Below, one piece after another: positions 17,733 through 25,708 of a stretch of DNA of 64,000 nucleotides (its first letter is position 1; the number at the start of each line of letters is the position of its first letter). Position numbers and translations under genes: made by a program. Under the pieces are notes generated by a model that saw only the letters and a list, made by a program, of their open reading frames with translations, had not been told where the DNA came from and searched no databases. Source of the DNA: Scybalousia_A sp963540815 (GTDB taxonomy: Bacteria > Bacteroidota > Bacteroidia > Bacteroidales > P3); the NCBI GenBank assembly GCA_963540815.1, contig CAUTQY010000004.1:1-64000 (forward strand), given 5' to 3'.

Positions 17733-19139
17733 ATGAATACCGCCAATCGCAATAAAAATTTTATTGATAGAGATAAATTATACTCTCTGTTGGACGAGAA
17801 GACTCCCACGGAATCGGAATTAAATAATGTACTCAACAAGGCCTTGAAACTCAAAGGTCTTTCTTTGCAAGACGTGGCTTTGTTGCTGAAAATAGAGAAA
17901 AAAAATGATATTCAAAAAATAATGGACGTTGCCCATAGAGTTAAGGAGGAAATTTACGGGAAACGTCTTGTTTTGTTTGCTCCCATTTATACGGGGAATG
18001 TCTGCTGCAACAACTGTACTTATTGTTCTTTCCGCAAGGACAATCGTTTGATTAAAAGAAAAATTCTTTCCATGGAGGAAATAGAACACGAAACCTCTTA
18101 TCTTTTAAAACAAGGACACAAAAGAGTATTGCTTATTTGCGGAGAAAACCGCAAAAACGATACCGAGTATATGTGTGAGGCCATACACAGAGTTTATAAT
18201 GTAAGAGAAAACAATAACCGAGATTATGTAAGACGTATAAACATAGAACTTGCACCTATGGAAGTGGAGGACTTTCAAAAACTTCATAAACAAAAAATAG
18301 GCACATATGTCTGTTTTCAAGAGACGTACGACGACGAACTTTACAAACGTTTTCACCCGGCAGGCACTCCAAAGGCAGATTATGAATACAGACTAACCGT
18401 AATGGACAGAGCCCAAGAAGGCGGAGTTAATGACGTAGGTATCGGTGCTTTATTCGGACTTGGAGATTACAGATTTGAAGTGCTTGCTATGATAGAGCAT
18501 GCAAATCATTTGGAAGAATGTTACGGAGTAGGACCTCATACGGTAAGTGTTCCGAGAATGGAGCCGGCTTTGGGTGCTCCGGATAGTGAAAACATACCTA
18601 ACAAAGTGAGTGATGAGGAATTTAAAAAGCTTGTAGCCATCATTAGAATAGCCTTGCCTTATACGGGTATGATACTTTCCACAAGGGAGGGTTCCAAAAT
18701 GCGTAACGAACTTATAAATTACGGTATCAGTCAAATAAGTGCGGGAAGTAGAACCAATCCGGGTGCTTATTCCGAAGAAGAGGAGCATACGGGTTCTCAG
18801 TTTTCTCTTAGCGACGAAAGAGATATGGAAGAGGTGATAAACTCTTTTATAGACGAGGGTTATATTCCTTCTTTCTGCACGGGATGTTATCGCAAAGGCA
18901 GAGTTGGAGAGGATTTTATGGATTTGGCAAAACCGGGTCTGATAAAACAATATTGCTTACCAAACGCAATATTTACTTTTCAGGAGTATCTAAACGACTT
19001 TGCAAGCGAGAAAACCAAACAAAAGGGAATGAAACTTATCAAACAAATGTTGAAAGAATACGACCAAAAACAACTAATTCCCAAAATACAAGAGAATATC
19101 AATCAAATAAACCAAGGACAACGGGATATTTATTTTTAA
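17733..19139 (+). CDS. hydG: [FeFe]-hydrogenase maturase HydG (radical SAM tyrosine lyase)
   Basis: HydG cleaves tyrosine to p-cresol, CO and cyanide and builds the Fe(CO)2(CN) synthon of the [FeFe]-hydrogenase H-cluster. The 468-residue length is standard. The radical-SAM CX3CX2C cluster motif is at C91, C95 and C98, and the C-terminal auxiliary cluster motif CX2CX22C is exact (CTGC ... QYC). This second motif separates HydG from ThiH. The long open frame starting at 17439 is not credible because its extra residues cross the kamD 5' end and the promoter. hydE, hydF and a hydrogenase are not in the window; the neighbours are lysine-fermentation genes. Confidence 0.92.
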   Translation: MNTANRNKNFIDRDKLYSLLDEKTPTESELNNVLNKALKLKGLSLQDVALLLKIEKKNDIQKIMDVAHRVKEEIYGKRLVLFAPIYTGNVCCNNCTYCSFRKDNRLIKRKILSMEEIEHETSYLLKQGHKRVLLICGENRKNDTEYMCEAIHRVYNVRENNNRDYVRRINIELAPMEVEDFQKLHKQKIGTYVCFQETYDDELYKRFHPAGTPKADYEYRLTVMDRAQEGGVNDVGIGALFGLGDYRFEVLAMIEHANHLEECYGVGPHTVSVPRMEPALGAPDSENIPNKVSDEEFKKLVAIIRIALPYTGMILSTREGSKMRNELINYGISQISAGSRTNPGAYSEEEEHTGSQFSLSDERDMEEVINSFIDEGYIPSFCTGCYRKGRVGEDFMDLAKPGLIKQYCLPNAIFTFQEYLNDFASEKTKQKGMKLIKQMLKEYDQKQLIPKIQENINQINQGQRDIYF

Positions 19140-19164
19140 ACAGTACTGTTGTTTTGTCACTTTC

Positions 19165-19247
19165 CGTCATTGCGAGCAACCTTGTTGCGTGGCAATCCAA
19201 GAAACATAAAGCGGTCTGGATTGCTTCGCCTCTCGCTCGCAATGACG
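19165..19247. repeat. Complete REP-like palindromic element
   Basis: This 83-bp unit begins with CGTCATTGCGAGC and ends with its exact complement GCTCGCAATGACG. The interior carries two further inverted GGCAATCC / GGATTGC words. It sits between convergent hydG and kdd and is the cleanest copy of the family in the window. The remaining bases to 19422 hold only a terminator hairpin. Confidence 0.85.
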
Positions 19248-19361
19248 TATGTAGACGATGTTGATAATAAGGTAAGGATTGTATGTCGCGACTTAAGGCA
19301 AAGTCCTGTTTTTGACAAAAAGGAAGGAGGATAAAAGGATGGCTTGGTACAATATCAAAAT

Positions 19362-19385
19362 AGTCCGCTAAAAATAACGGACTAC
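19362..19385 (-). terminator. Terminator of kdd
   Basis: A 7-bp stem TAGTCCG/CGGACTA with a 10-nt loop lies 38 nt beyond the kdd stop and is followed on the minus strand by TTTTGATATT. Confidence 0.6.
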
Positions 19386-19422
19386 TGAAGTAAATTAAAT
19401 ATATGTAACATTAACCAACAAC

Positions 19423-20496
19423 CTAAGCATAAAGTTCTTCGAATATTTTTCTAAGTTTGGGGCATTCTCTCAACTCCTGCAAGGTAAATTCGGCGTGACC
19501 TTTGGTATAACCGTTACCCATTATCATATTAACGTCCGAACCTATACCCTCTGCTCCCAAAGAAGCCTTAGTGAAGCTTGTTGCCATAGAGAAGAAATAA
19601 ACAATACCGTCGTCTTTTGTACAAAGAATAGCAGTCATTTCTTGGTCGGGAACGTTTACGCAGTTAATGGTAACATCTGCCATTTTTCCGTTTGTAAGAG
19701 AACTAACCAATTCATAAACTTCCACAGGAGTTTTACCCGCTATGGAAACAACCTCATCACAAAATTCAAGGTCTTTTATTCTATTGGTAGATTTTGCACT
19801 ATTGGTTAAACCTATAACTTTACCTGTAACTCCAACACGTTTTTTTGCCTCATAGCAACAAAGCATACCACTCTTGCCACCTGCTCCTATGATAACAACA
19901 TCTTGTCCGTATTGGCAAAGTTTGGCAGTCTGTGCGGGAGCACCCGCAACGTCCAAAGCGGATAAAGCAAGTTTTTCGGGCATATCGTTAGGTATTTTTG
20001 CATAAATACCACTCTCAAACAAAATAGCCTTACCCTTTATGTCCACTTGGTCAACGCCTGCCTTTATTTTTATAATTTCGTCTATTCTAAGAGGAGTAAG
20101 AGACAAGGAAACCAAAGTTGCTATACGGTCACCTTCTTTTAGGTCTATTTTACCTTTAAGAGCGTCTCCTATTTTTTCCACTTTACCCAAAAGCATACCA
20201 CCCGAGCCCGTCCTTCTGTTTCTGTGCTTGCCTTGAAGTTCCACATTCAAAAGCATTTCTTTTTTTATCTCCTCCATAACCTTTTCTTCACTGGCACCTT
20301 CGCCGGCCTGTTGTTTGGCATACTCGTGAATATCGGTAAAAGAAGCGGAATCTATGTTAAGAGTTTGTACATCAATAAGAATCTCATTATCATAGATTTC
20401 GTCCATATTATTATCAATCTTATTTGCCGGTTGAGGAAGAACTCCCTTTGGCTCAATGACACGGTGAGTACCGTATTTATTTCCTTTTTTCTGCAT
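19423..20496 (-). CDS. kdd: L-erythro-3,5-diaminohexanoate dehydrogenase
   Basis: Kdd oxidatively deaminates 3,5-diaminohexanoate, the product of the lysine aminomutases, to 5-amino-3-oxohexanoate using NAD(P). The 357-residue product shows the family start KYGTHRVIEPKGVLPQPA, the conserved ELQGKHRNRRTGSGGMLLG stretch, and a Rossmann nucleotide site VVIIGAGGKSG. It is a cytoplasmic enzyme and the step directly after KamDE. kamA, kce and kal of the same pathway are not in the window. A consensus promoter lies 45 nt upstream. Confidence 0.96.
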   Translation of the reverse strand: MQKKGNKYGTHRVIEPKGVLPQPANKIDNNMDEIYDNEILIDVQTLNIDSASFTDIHEYAKQQAGEGASEEKVMEEIKKEMLLNVELQGKHRNRRTGSGGMLLGKVEKIGDALKGKIDLKEGDRIATLVSLSLTPLRIDEIIKIKAGVDQVDIKGKAILFESGIYAKIPNDMPEKLALSALDVAGAPAQTAKLCQYGQDVVIIGAGGKSGMLCCYEAKKRVGVTGKVIGLTNSAKSTNRIKDLEFCDEVVSIAGKTPVEVYELVSSLTNGKMADVTINCVNVPDQEMTAILCTKDDGIVYFFSMATSFTKASLGAEGIGSDVNMIMGNGYTKGHAEFTLQELRECPKLRKIFEELYA

Positions 20497-20540
20497 TGTT
20501 TTAAAAGATTTTTTTTGATTATATCATATATTTTGTTTTG

Positions 20541-20571
20541 CAAAGTTAGTATTTTTTGGCATACCTGCAAA
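20541..20571 (-). promoter_or_regulatory. Promoter of kdd (TTTG-N19-TAACTTTG)
   Basis: On the minus strand TTTG (20571-20568) is followed after exactly 19 nt by TAACTTTG (20548-20541). The spacing and the -7 box are identical to those of the kamDE promoter, suggesting matched expression. Confidence 0.75.
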
Positions 20572-20635
20572 ATATAATTTATTTTCGTATGACAAATTAT
20601 AAACTGTTTTATGTCGCAATATTTATCAAAAAACT

Positions 20636-20643
20636 TAACTTTG
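20636..20643 (+). promoter_or_regulatory. -7 box upstream of nitroreductase gene
   Basis: TAACTTTG followed by CAAAG lies 29 nt before the ATG at 20673. It also shows that the longer open frame starting at 20556 cannot be fully transcribed from this site. Confidence 0.55.
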
Positions 20644-20672
20644 CAAAGAAATTACATATTATTTGGTGGTAT

Positions 20673-21329
20673 ATGACACTATCGGAAGCAATAGAAAACA
20701 GGCATTCCGTGAGGGCTTACACGGACAGGGAAATAGAGGAGGAGAAACTACTGGTTATAGGAGAAGAAACGGAAAGATGCAACAAAGAGAGCGGTTTAAA
20801 TCTTCAACTTGTATTAAACGAACCTAAGGCTTTTGATTCTACTCTTGCGCATTATGGAAAATTTTCCGGAGTAAGAAATTATATTGCTTGCGTTGGCAAA
20901 AAAGATAAAAGCCTTGCTGAAAAAGTCGGTTACTACGGTGAAAGGCTGGTTTTGCTTATCCAAACCTTAGGGCTTAATTCTTGTTGGGTGGCTCTTACTT
21001 TTAGAAAAATACCCGGAAGTTTTACTATCAATAAAGAGGAAAAACTTGTTTGTCTTATTGCTTTCGGATACGGAAGAGATAACGGTAAGTCTCACAAGAT
21101 AAAAAAATATTCCGACGTGTGTGATGTCAAAAATCCTCCTCTTTGGTTGGAAAACGGAGTAAAAGCTTCTCTTTTGGCTCCGACCTCCGTTAATCAACAA
21201 AAGTTTTTTATTTCTTCGGACAAAGAAGGCAAAGTAACTATTAGGCGTAAAGGCTTGGGTATTTATACAAAAATAGATTTGGGCATAGTTAAGTATCATT
21301 TTGAAGTAGGCAGTCAAACTACTATATAA
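20673..21329 (+). CDS. Nitroreductase family protein
   Basis: The 218-residue protein starts with the flavin-binding ENRHSVRAYTDREIEEE motif of the nitroreductase family. The middle contains a second cofactor region (LVLLIQTLGLNSCWVAL) and a glycine-rich IAFGYGRDNGK segment. It looks like the cytoplasmic TM1586-type branch, which often has ill-defined substrates. ATG 20673 was chosen because the motif starts a few residues later and a -7 box lies just upstream. thyA follows after 32 nt. A specific reaction cannot be assigned. Confidence 0.8.
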   Translation: MTLSEAIENRHSVRAYTDREIEEEKLLVIGEETERCNKESGLNLQLVLNEPKAFDSTLAHYGKFSGVRNYIACVGKKDKSLAEKVGYYGERLVLLIQTLGLNSCWVALTFRKIPGSFTINKEEKLVCLIAFGYGRDNGKSHKIKKYSDVCDVKNPPLWLENGVKASLLAPTSVNQQKFFISSDKEGKVTIRRKGLGIYTKIDLGIVKYHFEVGSQTTI

Positions 21330-21361
21330 AAATATTAAGAACATATAAAATATTATATATT

Positions 21362-22156
21362 ATGAAGCAGTATTTGGAATTGTTGGATACCGTGTTGAAA
21401 AAAGGAGTATTCAAGGTGGACAGAACAGGTACGGGTACAAAAAGTATTTTCGGTTATCAAATGAGATTTGACCTGCAGGAAGGTTTCCCTGTGTTGACCA
21501 CAAAAAAACTGCACATTAGAAGTATAATATACGAACTGCTTTGGTTTTTAAAAGGTGATACAAACATAAAATACCTAAACGATAACAAGGTTAGTATTTG
21601 GGACGAGTGGGCAGATGAGAACGGAGATTTGGGCCCTATATACGGACACCAGTGGAGACATTGGGATAAAAACGAAAAAGAAAGTATAGACCAAATAAAA
21701 CAAGTTGCAGACCAAATAAAAAATAATCCTAATTCTCGGCGCTTGATGGTATCTGCGTGGAATGTTGCACAAATAGACCAAATGGCTTTGCCTCCTTGTC
21801 ATTGTTTGTTTCAGTTTTATGTGGCGGAGGGCAAACTTTCCTTGCAACTCTATCAAAGAAGTGCGGATATTTTTCTTGGAGTACCTTTTAATATTGCCTC
21901 TTATAGTTTGCTTTTGGCTATGATGGCACAGGTTACTGGTTTGAAATGCGGAGAGTTTGTGCATAGTTTCGGCGATGCTCATTTGTATGCCAATCATTTG
22001 GAACAAGCCAAATTGCAATTATCCAGAAAACCACTACCCCTTCCTAGTCTAAAACTAAATCCTGCGGTGAAAGATATTTTTGATTTCGAATTTGAGGATG
22101 TTCAAATAGCAAATTATGAATCTCATCCTCATATAAAGGCTTCCGTATCCGTATAA
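21362..22156 (+). CDS. thyA: Thymidylate synthase
   Basis: ThyA methylates dUMP to dTMP with methylenetetrahydrofolate. The protein is 264 residues, exactly the length of E. coli ThyA. The nucleophile is C146 in PPCHCLFQFYV, and RRLMVSAWN, QLYQRSADIFLGVPFNIASY and the C-terminal ASVSV are all recognisable. The gene ends 23 nt from the convergent TSCPD gene. There is no dihydrofolate reductase gene next to it. Confidence 0.97.
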   Translation: MKQYLELLDTVLKKGVFKVDRTGTGTKSIFGYQMRFDLQEGFPVLTTKKLHIRSIIYELLWFLKGDTNIKYLNDNKVSIWDEWADENGDLGPIYGHQWRHWDKNEKESIDQIKQVADQIKNNPNSRRLMVSAWNVAQIDQMALPPCHCLFQFYVAEGKLSLQLYQRSADIFLGVPFNIASYSLLLAMMAQVTGLKCGEFVHSFGDAHLYANHLEQAKLQLSRKPLPLPSLKLNPAVKDIFDFEFEDVQIANYESHPHIKASVSV

Positions 22157-22179
22157 AGAAAAATATATTTTACGAAAAA

Positions 22180-22428
22180 TTACTCTGTTATTGTTTCAAG
22201 TGCTTTGGCTAATTGGTCGGGGCAACTTGTCCCTTTACCCTTGCAGTCTATTCCTTTAAGTCTTTTGATAACTTGCTTTATTTCCATTCCTCTAACCAAA
22301 GAGGCAACACCTTGTGTATTGCCGGGGCATCCGCCGACAAAATTTACCTTTTGTATTATACTGTTTTCAATCTCTACTTCTATTAACTTTGAACAAGTAC
22401 CTGAGGTTTCGTAAGTTATGTTTGTCAT
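22180..22428 (-). CDS. TSCPD domain protein
   Basis: This 82-residue protein matches the small stand-alone TSCPD family (TIGR03905 type), named after a conserved motif seen here as TSCPDQLAKAL near the C-terminus. Four cysteines (ETSGTCSKLI, GGCPGNTQG, IDCKGKGTSC) suggest metal binding. The same domain occurs fused to ribonucleotide reductases, so a link to nucleotide metabolism is possible; thyA lies next to it, convergently. It follows radA by 11 nt on the minus strand. Confidence 0.85.
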   Translation of the reverse strand: MTNITYETSGTCSKLIEVEIENSIIQKVNFVGGCPGNTQGVASLVRGMEIKQVIKRLKGIDCKGKGTSCPDQLAKALETITE

Positions 22429-22439
22429 ATTTTTTTAGA

Positions 22440-23798
22440 TTATGATATTATGTTGCTTATCAAATCCGAAATATTTGCAAGATATACGGGTTTGATTTTT
22501 GTATCGGTTTCCGAAACGTCTTTGTTGTATTTACTGATATATATTTTTTTAAAACCTAAGTTTTCGGCTTCTTTTACGCGTCTGTCCATGTAGGAAACAG
22601 GACGAATCTCGCCCGATAGACCTACCTCTGCCGCAAAACAGGAATGTTTGTCCACATACACGTCTTGATGAGAGGAAAGTATGGAGGCAATTACGGAAAT
22701 ATCTATTGCAGGGTCGCTAACTTTTATACCTCCCGCTATGTTCAAAAAAACGTCTTTGTTGCTAACCCTTACCCCCGCTTTTTTTTCCAAAACAGCCAAA
22801 AGCATATTCAGTCTCCTTATATCAAAACCGTTGGAAACTCTTTGAGGTGAAGAATAGTAAGAGGGAGAAACCAAGGCTTGGGTTTCTATTAAGAGCGACC
22901 TCCTTCCCTCCATAGTAGCACAAATAGAAATTCCGCTAAGATTTTCATCTCTTTGTGTCATAAGAATTTGAGAAGGGTTTTCCACTACCTTTAAACCCAA
23001 AGAAGTCATTTCGTATATACCTATTTCGTTGGTAGAGCCAAAACGATTTTTAACGGAACGCAAAATGCGATAACCGTAATTTTTGTCTCCTTCAAATTGC
23101 AAGACCGTATCTACCATATGTTCCAATATCTTAGGACCGGCAATAGAACCCTCCTTTGTTATATGTCCGACAAGAATAAGGGGAGTATTTGTTATTTTGG
23201 CATAATCTATCAATTTGTCCGCACATATACGGATTTGGGTTATACTGCCTGCAAAACTCTCAACCTCCGTGCTTGTTAGCGTTTGTATGGAATCCACTAT
23301 AATTAGAGACGGATTTACATTTTTTGCCGACTCTAAAATATTCTCCACACCGGTCTCAGACAAAAGCAGACAATGTTCGGAATTGATATTCATGCGGACT
23401 TGTCTTAGTTTGATTTGCTCGGGACTTTCCTCTCCAGAAACATATAAAACCGTGGAATTATTAAGAGAAAGAGCGGTTTGCAAAAGTAAGGTACTTTTTC
23501 CTATGCCGGGTTCTCCGCCTATCAATACCACGGAACCGAAAACCAAACCTCCGCCCAAAACCCTATTGAGTTCCTTGTCCAAAGTATCTATTCTGTTTTC
23601 TTGCTTGTATACGACTTGATGTATGGGAATGGGCTGGAAAGTTAAGACGTTTTTTCTATGGGATTTTGTTGCAGGGTTATTACTTAACGACACCTGTTCA
23701 AAACTGCCCCAACCATCACACTCCGGACACTTACCCAAATACGAAGAGGACTGATAACCGCAATGATTACAGACATATACATTTTTTTCTTTTGCCAT
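22440..23798 (-). CDS. radA: DNA repair protein RadA
   Basis: RadA (Sms) is a RecA-like ATPase that promotes branch migration during recombination. The 452-residue protein has the N-terminal C4 zinc finger (CNHCGYQSSSYLGKCPEC), the Walker A GGEPGIGKST, the RadA-specific KNRFGSTNEIGI motif and a C-terminal Lon-like domain (AEVGLSGEIRPVSYMDRR). It follows the DUF799 lipoprotein gene by 16 nt and precedes the TSCPD gene. Confidence 0.97.
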   Translation of the reverse strand: MAKEKNVYVCNHCGYQSSSYLGKCPECDGWGSFEQVSLSNNPATKSHRKNVLTFQPIPIHQVVYKQENRIDTLDKELNRVLGGGLVFGSVVLIGGEPGIGKSTLLLQTALSLNNSTVLYVSGEESPEQIKLRQVRMNINSEHCLLLSETGVENILESAKNVNPSLIIVDSIQTLTSTEVESFAGSITQIRICADKLIDYAKITNTPLILVGHITKEGSIAGPKILEHMVDTVLQFEGDKNYGYRILRSVKNRFGSTNEIGIYEMTSLGLKVVENPSQILMTQRDENLSGISICATMEGRRSLLIETQALVSPSYYSSPQRVSNGFDIRRLNMLLAVLEKKAGVRVSNKDVFLNIAGGIKVSDPAIDISVIASILSSHQDVYVDKHSCFAAEVGLSGEIRPVSYMDRRVKEAENLGFKKIYISKYNKDVSETDTKIKPVYLANISDLISNIIS

Positions 23799-23814
23799 TT
23801 TCGGAAAAGGTTTT

Positions 23815-25227
23815 TTAACTCGGTTTTATGGAAACCTTATACTTTACTTCTTGATTCTGTGCCTTGCGATTTTTGTCATACTCATAATCTTTGTGATAAG
23901 GTCCATGAGGCAAATCCCAAAATACATATCTTTGCATGTACTCAAACAATCCCAGATATAGTATTTGCTCAGGCTCTTTCAACAATTTTTTATTGTTTTT
24001 CTCCTTTACGGGCATGGGACTGTCATAATTAAAGTCCGCATGTTTGACAAATAAGGTATCCAAACTCTTGGTTGAAATCAAATCATAATGCGCCACCACA
24101 TTTATATTGGTAGACCACCAAGGTTTTTCCACTCTGTATATTGTCATCAAAAGCACGGCGTCTGCGTTATATTTTTCTTTAAAAGACTTTATTTGTTCGC
24201 CGGTTATATATCGGGTATTTATAGTGGTATCTTTTTTTAGTATGTCCATAAAAGACATGGCAGGCAAGACATAATAACCCTTTTCGCATAATTCTTTTAC
24301 GGCGGCAGTGTAAGCCATTTCGTTTGCTTGTTTGTAGTTGGAACGATTCCATACGGAGGCTATCATAACGGTAAGAGGTTTTTCTTTGTATAGTTTGGCA
24401 TAAGCCGTTTGCATAAGTTCTTTTTTGGGAAATAGTTTTTGGTAGGTGCATTTGAAAACATTGCCCTTTTGATTCTCCTTTGAGGCTATTATTTTTTTCT
24501 TTTCCTTATCCGATAATGTAGTAACTTGTTCGGAGGATGGTACATCGTTTTTATTTTGCAAAGTATTTTCCTCTTCTTCCGTTTGTTGCATACGATAAAT
24601 AATTTGGTCCATAGTACTCATGGACTCAACCTCCTTTTTTCTTTGCTCTTCTTTTTCTTTATTCTCTTGTTCTATCCTTCTTTTTTCCTGCTCTGCCAAC
24701 TCCTGTTCTTCCTTTTGAATCTGTTTTTCCAATTCTTTCTCTTGTTTGGCAGAAATTTCTTCGTTCTTTTTCTCGTCCTCCAAAAGTTGTTTTTTTTGTT
24801 TTTCCAACTCTTGCTGCATTTTCTTTTGCATTTCAATTTCTTGTTGCTCAAGTTTTTGAGAGGAAAGCAAGGATTCTTTTTCTCTTTTTCTTTCTTCTTT
24901 CATTCTTTGCCTTTCGGCTATTGCGGCATTCTTTATTATTTTGTCCTGCTCTTTTTCCTTTCTTTTTTTCTCCTTTTCTTCTTGTTTTTTCTTTTTGGCA
25001 AATTCTTTGTCTCTACGTTTGTTTTCTTCCAATTGTTTTTTACGATTTTCTTTTATTTGCTTTTCTTTCTGTTTCTGCTTTTGTTTTTCGGTTAGAGGTT
25101 TTTCGGTCTTTTGTGCGGAAACACTCGTTTCTTGTCCATTCTTTGTCTCATCCGTATTCTTCTTTAAAACAGAGCAAGAACAAAACAACATTATAAAGGA
25201 AAGTGTTAGTATTATATATTTTCTCAT
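23815..25227 (-). CDS. DUF799 (GNA1162-like) lipoprotein with long charged coiled coil
   Basis: The 470-residue product has a lipoprotein signal (FCSC, Cys18). Residues about 45-235 are almost entirely Lys, Glu, Gln and Arg in heptad-like runs and should form a long coiled coil. The last 200 residues match DUF799/GNA1162 (LTVMIASVWNRSNYKQANEM, YYVLPAMSFMDIL, NADAVLLMTIYRV). Typical family members are about 220 residues and lack the coiled coil. The gene overlaps by 4 nt the preceding DUF4810 lipoprotein, the family's usual partner; CsgG, the third partner, is absent. The long hydrophobic frame on the opposite strand is only its shadow. Confidence 0.8.
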   Translation of the reverse strand: MRKYIILTLSFIMLFCSCSVLKKNTDETKNGQETSVSAQKTEKPLTEKQKQKQKEKQIKENRKKQLEENKRRDKEFAKKKKQEEKEKKRKEKEQDKIIKNAAIAERQRMKEERKREKESLLSSQKLEQQEIEMQKKMQQELEKQKKQLLEDEKKNEEISAKQEKELEKQIQKEEQELAEQEKRRIEQENKEKEEQRKKEVESMSTMDQIIYRMQQTEEEENTLQNKNDVPSSEQVTTLSDKEKKKIIASKENQKGNVFKCTYQKLFPKKELMQTAYAKLYKEKPLTVMIASVWNRSNYKQANEMAYTAAVKELCEKGYYVLPAMSFMDILKKDTTINTRYITGEQIKSFKEKYNADAVLLMTIYRVEKPWWSTNINVVAHYDLISTKSLDTLFVKHADFNYDSPMPVKEKNNKKLLKEPEQILYLGLFEYMQRYVFWDLPHGPYHKDYEYDKNRKAQNQEVKYKVSIKPS

Positions 25228-25586
25228 AGCCCCAATTCTTGTTTTAGATTATTGATATAGATTTTACTTTCCGGGTATAGGTCAATTTCCATATCAAACC
25301 ATTTATTTGCGCCCGTGGTATCATTTTGTTGAAAAAGCAGATAAGCATAATCGGCACATGCTCCGGGAGGAATAGTGTAAGGGTCAAACTCGCTATTCTT
25401 TTTTTTCATTTCTTTTTCACCTACTATTGTTTGATAACTTTTGATAATATTTTTTACTTCGGATTTGTTTTCCGAACTAATGTAGGTATATATGGCATCG
25501 TCATAATCTTTGTACTTGTATAATTGTTTGCCACAAGAAAAACACAAAAACGAAACCAATAGCAATAAAAGAGATGTCTTTTTCAT
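25224..25586 (-). CDS. DUF4810 lipoprotein
   Basis: The 120-residue lipoprotein (lipobox CFSC, Cys18) begins its mature part with YKYKDYDDAIYTYI and contains IPPGACADYAYLLFQQND and DLYPES, the signature phrases of DUF4810. This TPR-like family is normally encoded with CsgG and DUF799 proteins, and the DUF799 partner overlaps it by 4 nt here. The three are thought to form an envelope lipoprotein complex related to curli-type export pores. The exact role is not known. Confidence 0.8.
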   Translation of the reverse strand: MKKTSLLLLLVSFLCFSCGKQLYKYKDYDDAIYTYISSENKSEVKNIIKSYQTIVGEKEMKKKNSEFDPYTIPPGACADYAYLLFQQNDTTGANKWFDMEIDLYPESKIYINNLKQELGL

Positions 25587-25608
25587 AAACCATGTTTATT
25601 ATTTATTG

Positions 25609-25616
25609 CAAATTTA
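25609..25616 (-). promoter_or_regulatory. -7 box of the DUF4810-DUF799-radA unit
   Basis: Minus-strand TAAATTTG ends 22 nt before the DUF4810 ATG. It directly adjoins the long palindrome at 25621-25657. Confidence 0.45.
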
Positions 25617-25620
25617 CACA

Positions 25621-25657
25621 AAAATCTTTGCAATAAAGACTTTATTGCAAAGATTTT
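25621..25657 (-). terminator. Perfect 37-nt palindrome downstream of gpx
   Basis: Arms of 18 nt (25621-25638 and 25640-25657) are exact complements around one central A; the arms contain CTTTGCAATAAAG. On the minus strand it is followed by TGTGTAAA after a run formed by its own T-rich end. It lies 51 nt past the gpx stop, and a second imperfect hairpin spans 25684-25716 over that stop. A terminator is likely, but its position next to the following promoter also allows an operator. Confidence 0.5.
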
Positions 25658-25708
25658 CGGGGAGTCTGTGTGTACTTGCTTTATTTCCTAATAGTAAAAA
25701 TTTTGCTA

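Noticed and set aside
20556..20672. Upstream start for the nitroreductase gene
   Set aside because: A -7 box at 20636-20643 lies within it, and the family motif begins right after ATG 20673.
24526..25095. A 189-codon very hydrophobic frame on the plus strand, resembling a membrane protein
   Set aside because: It is the complement of the Lys/Glu-rich coiled coil of the DUF799 gene, where AAR/GAR codons read as Phe/Leu/Ser on the other strand.
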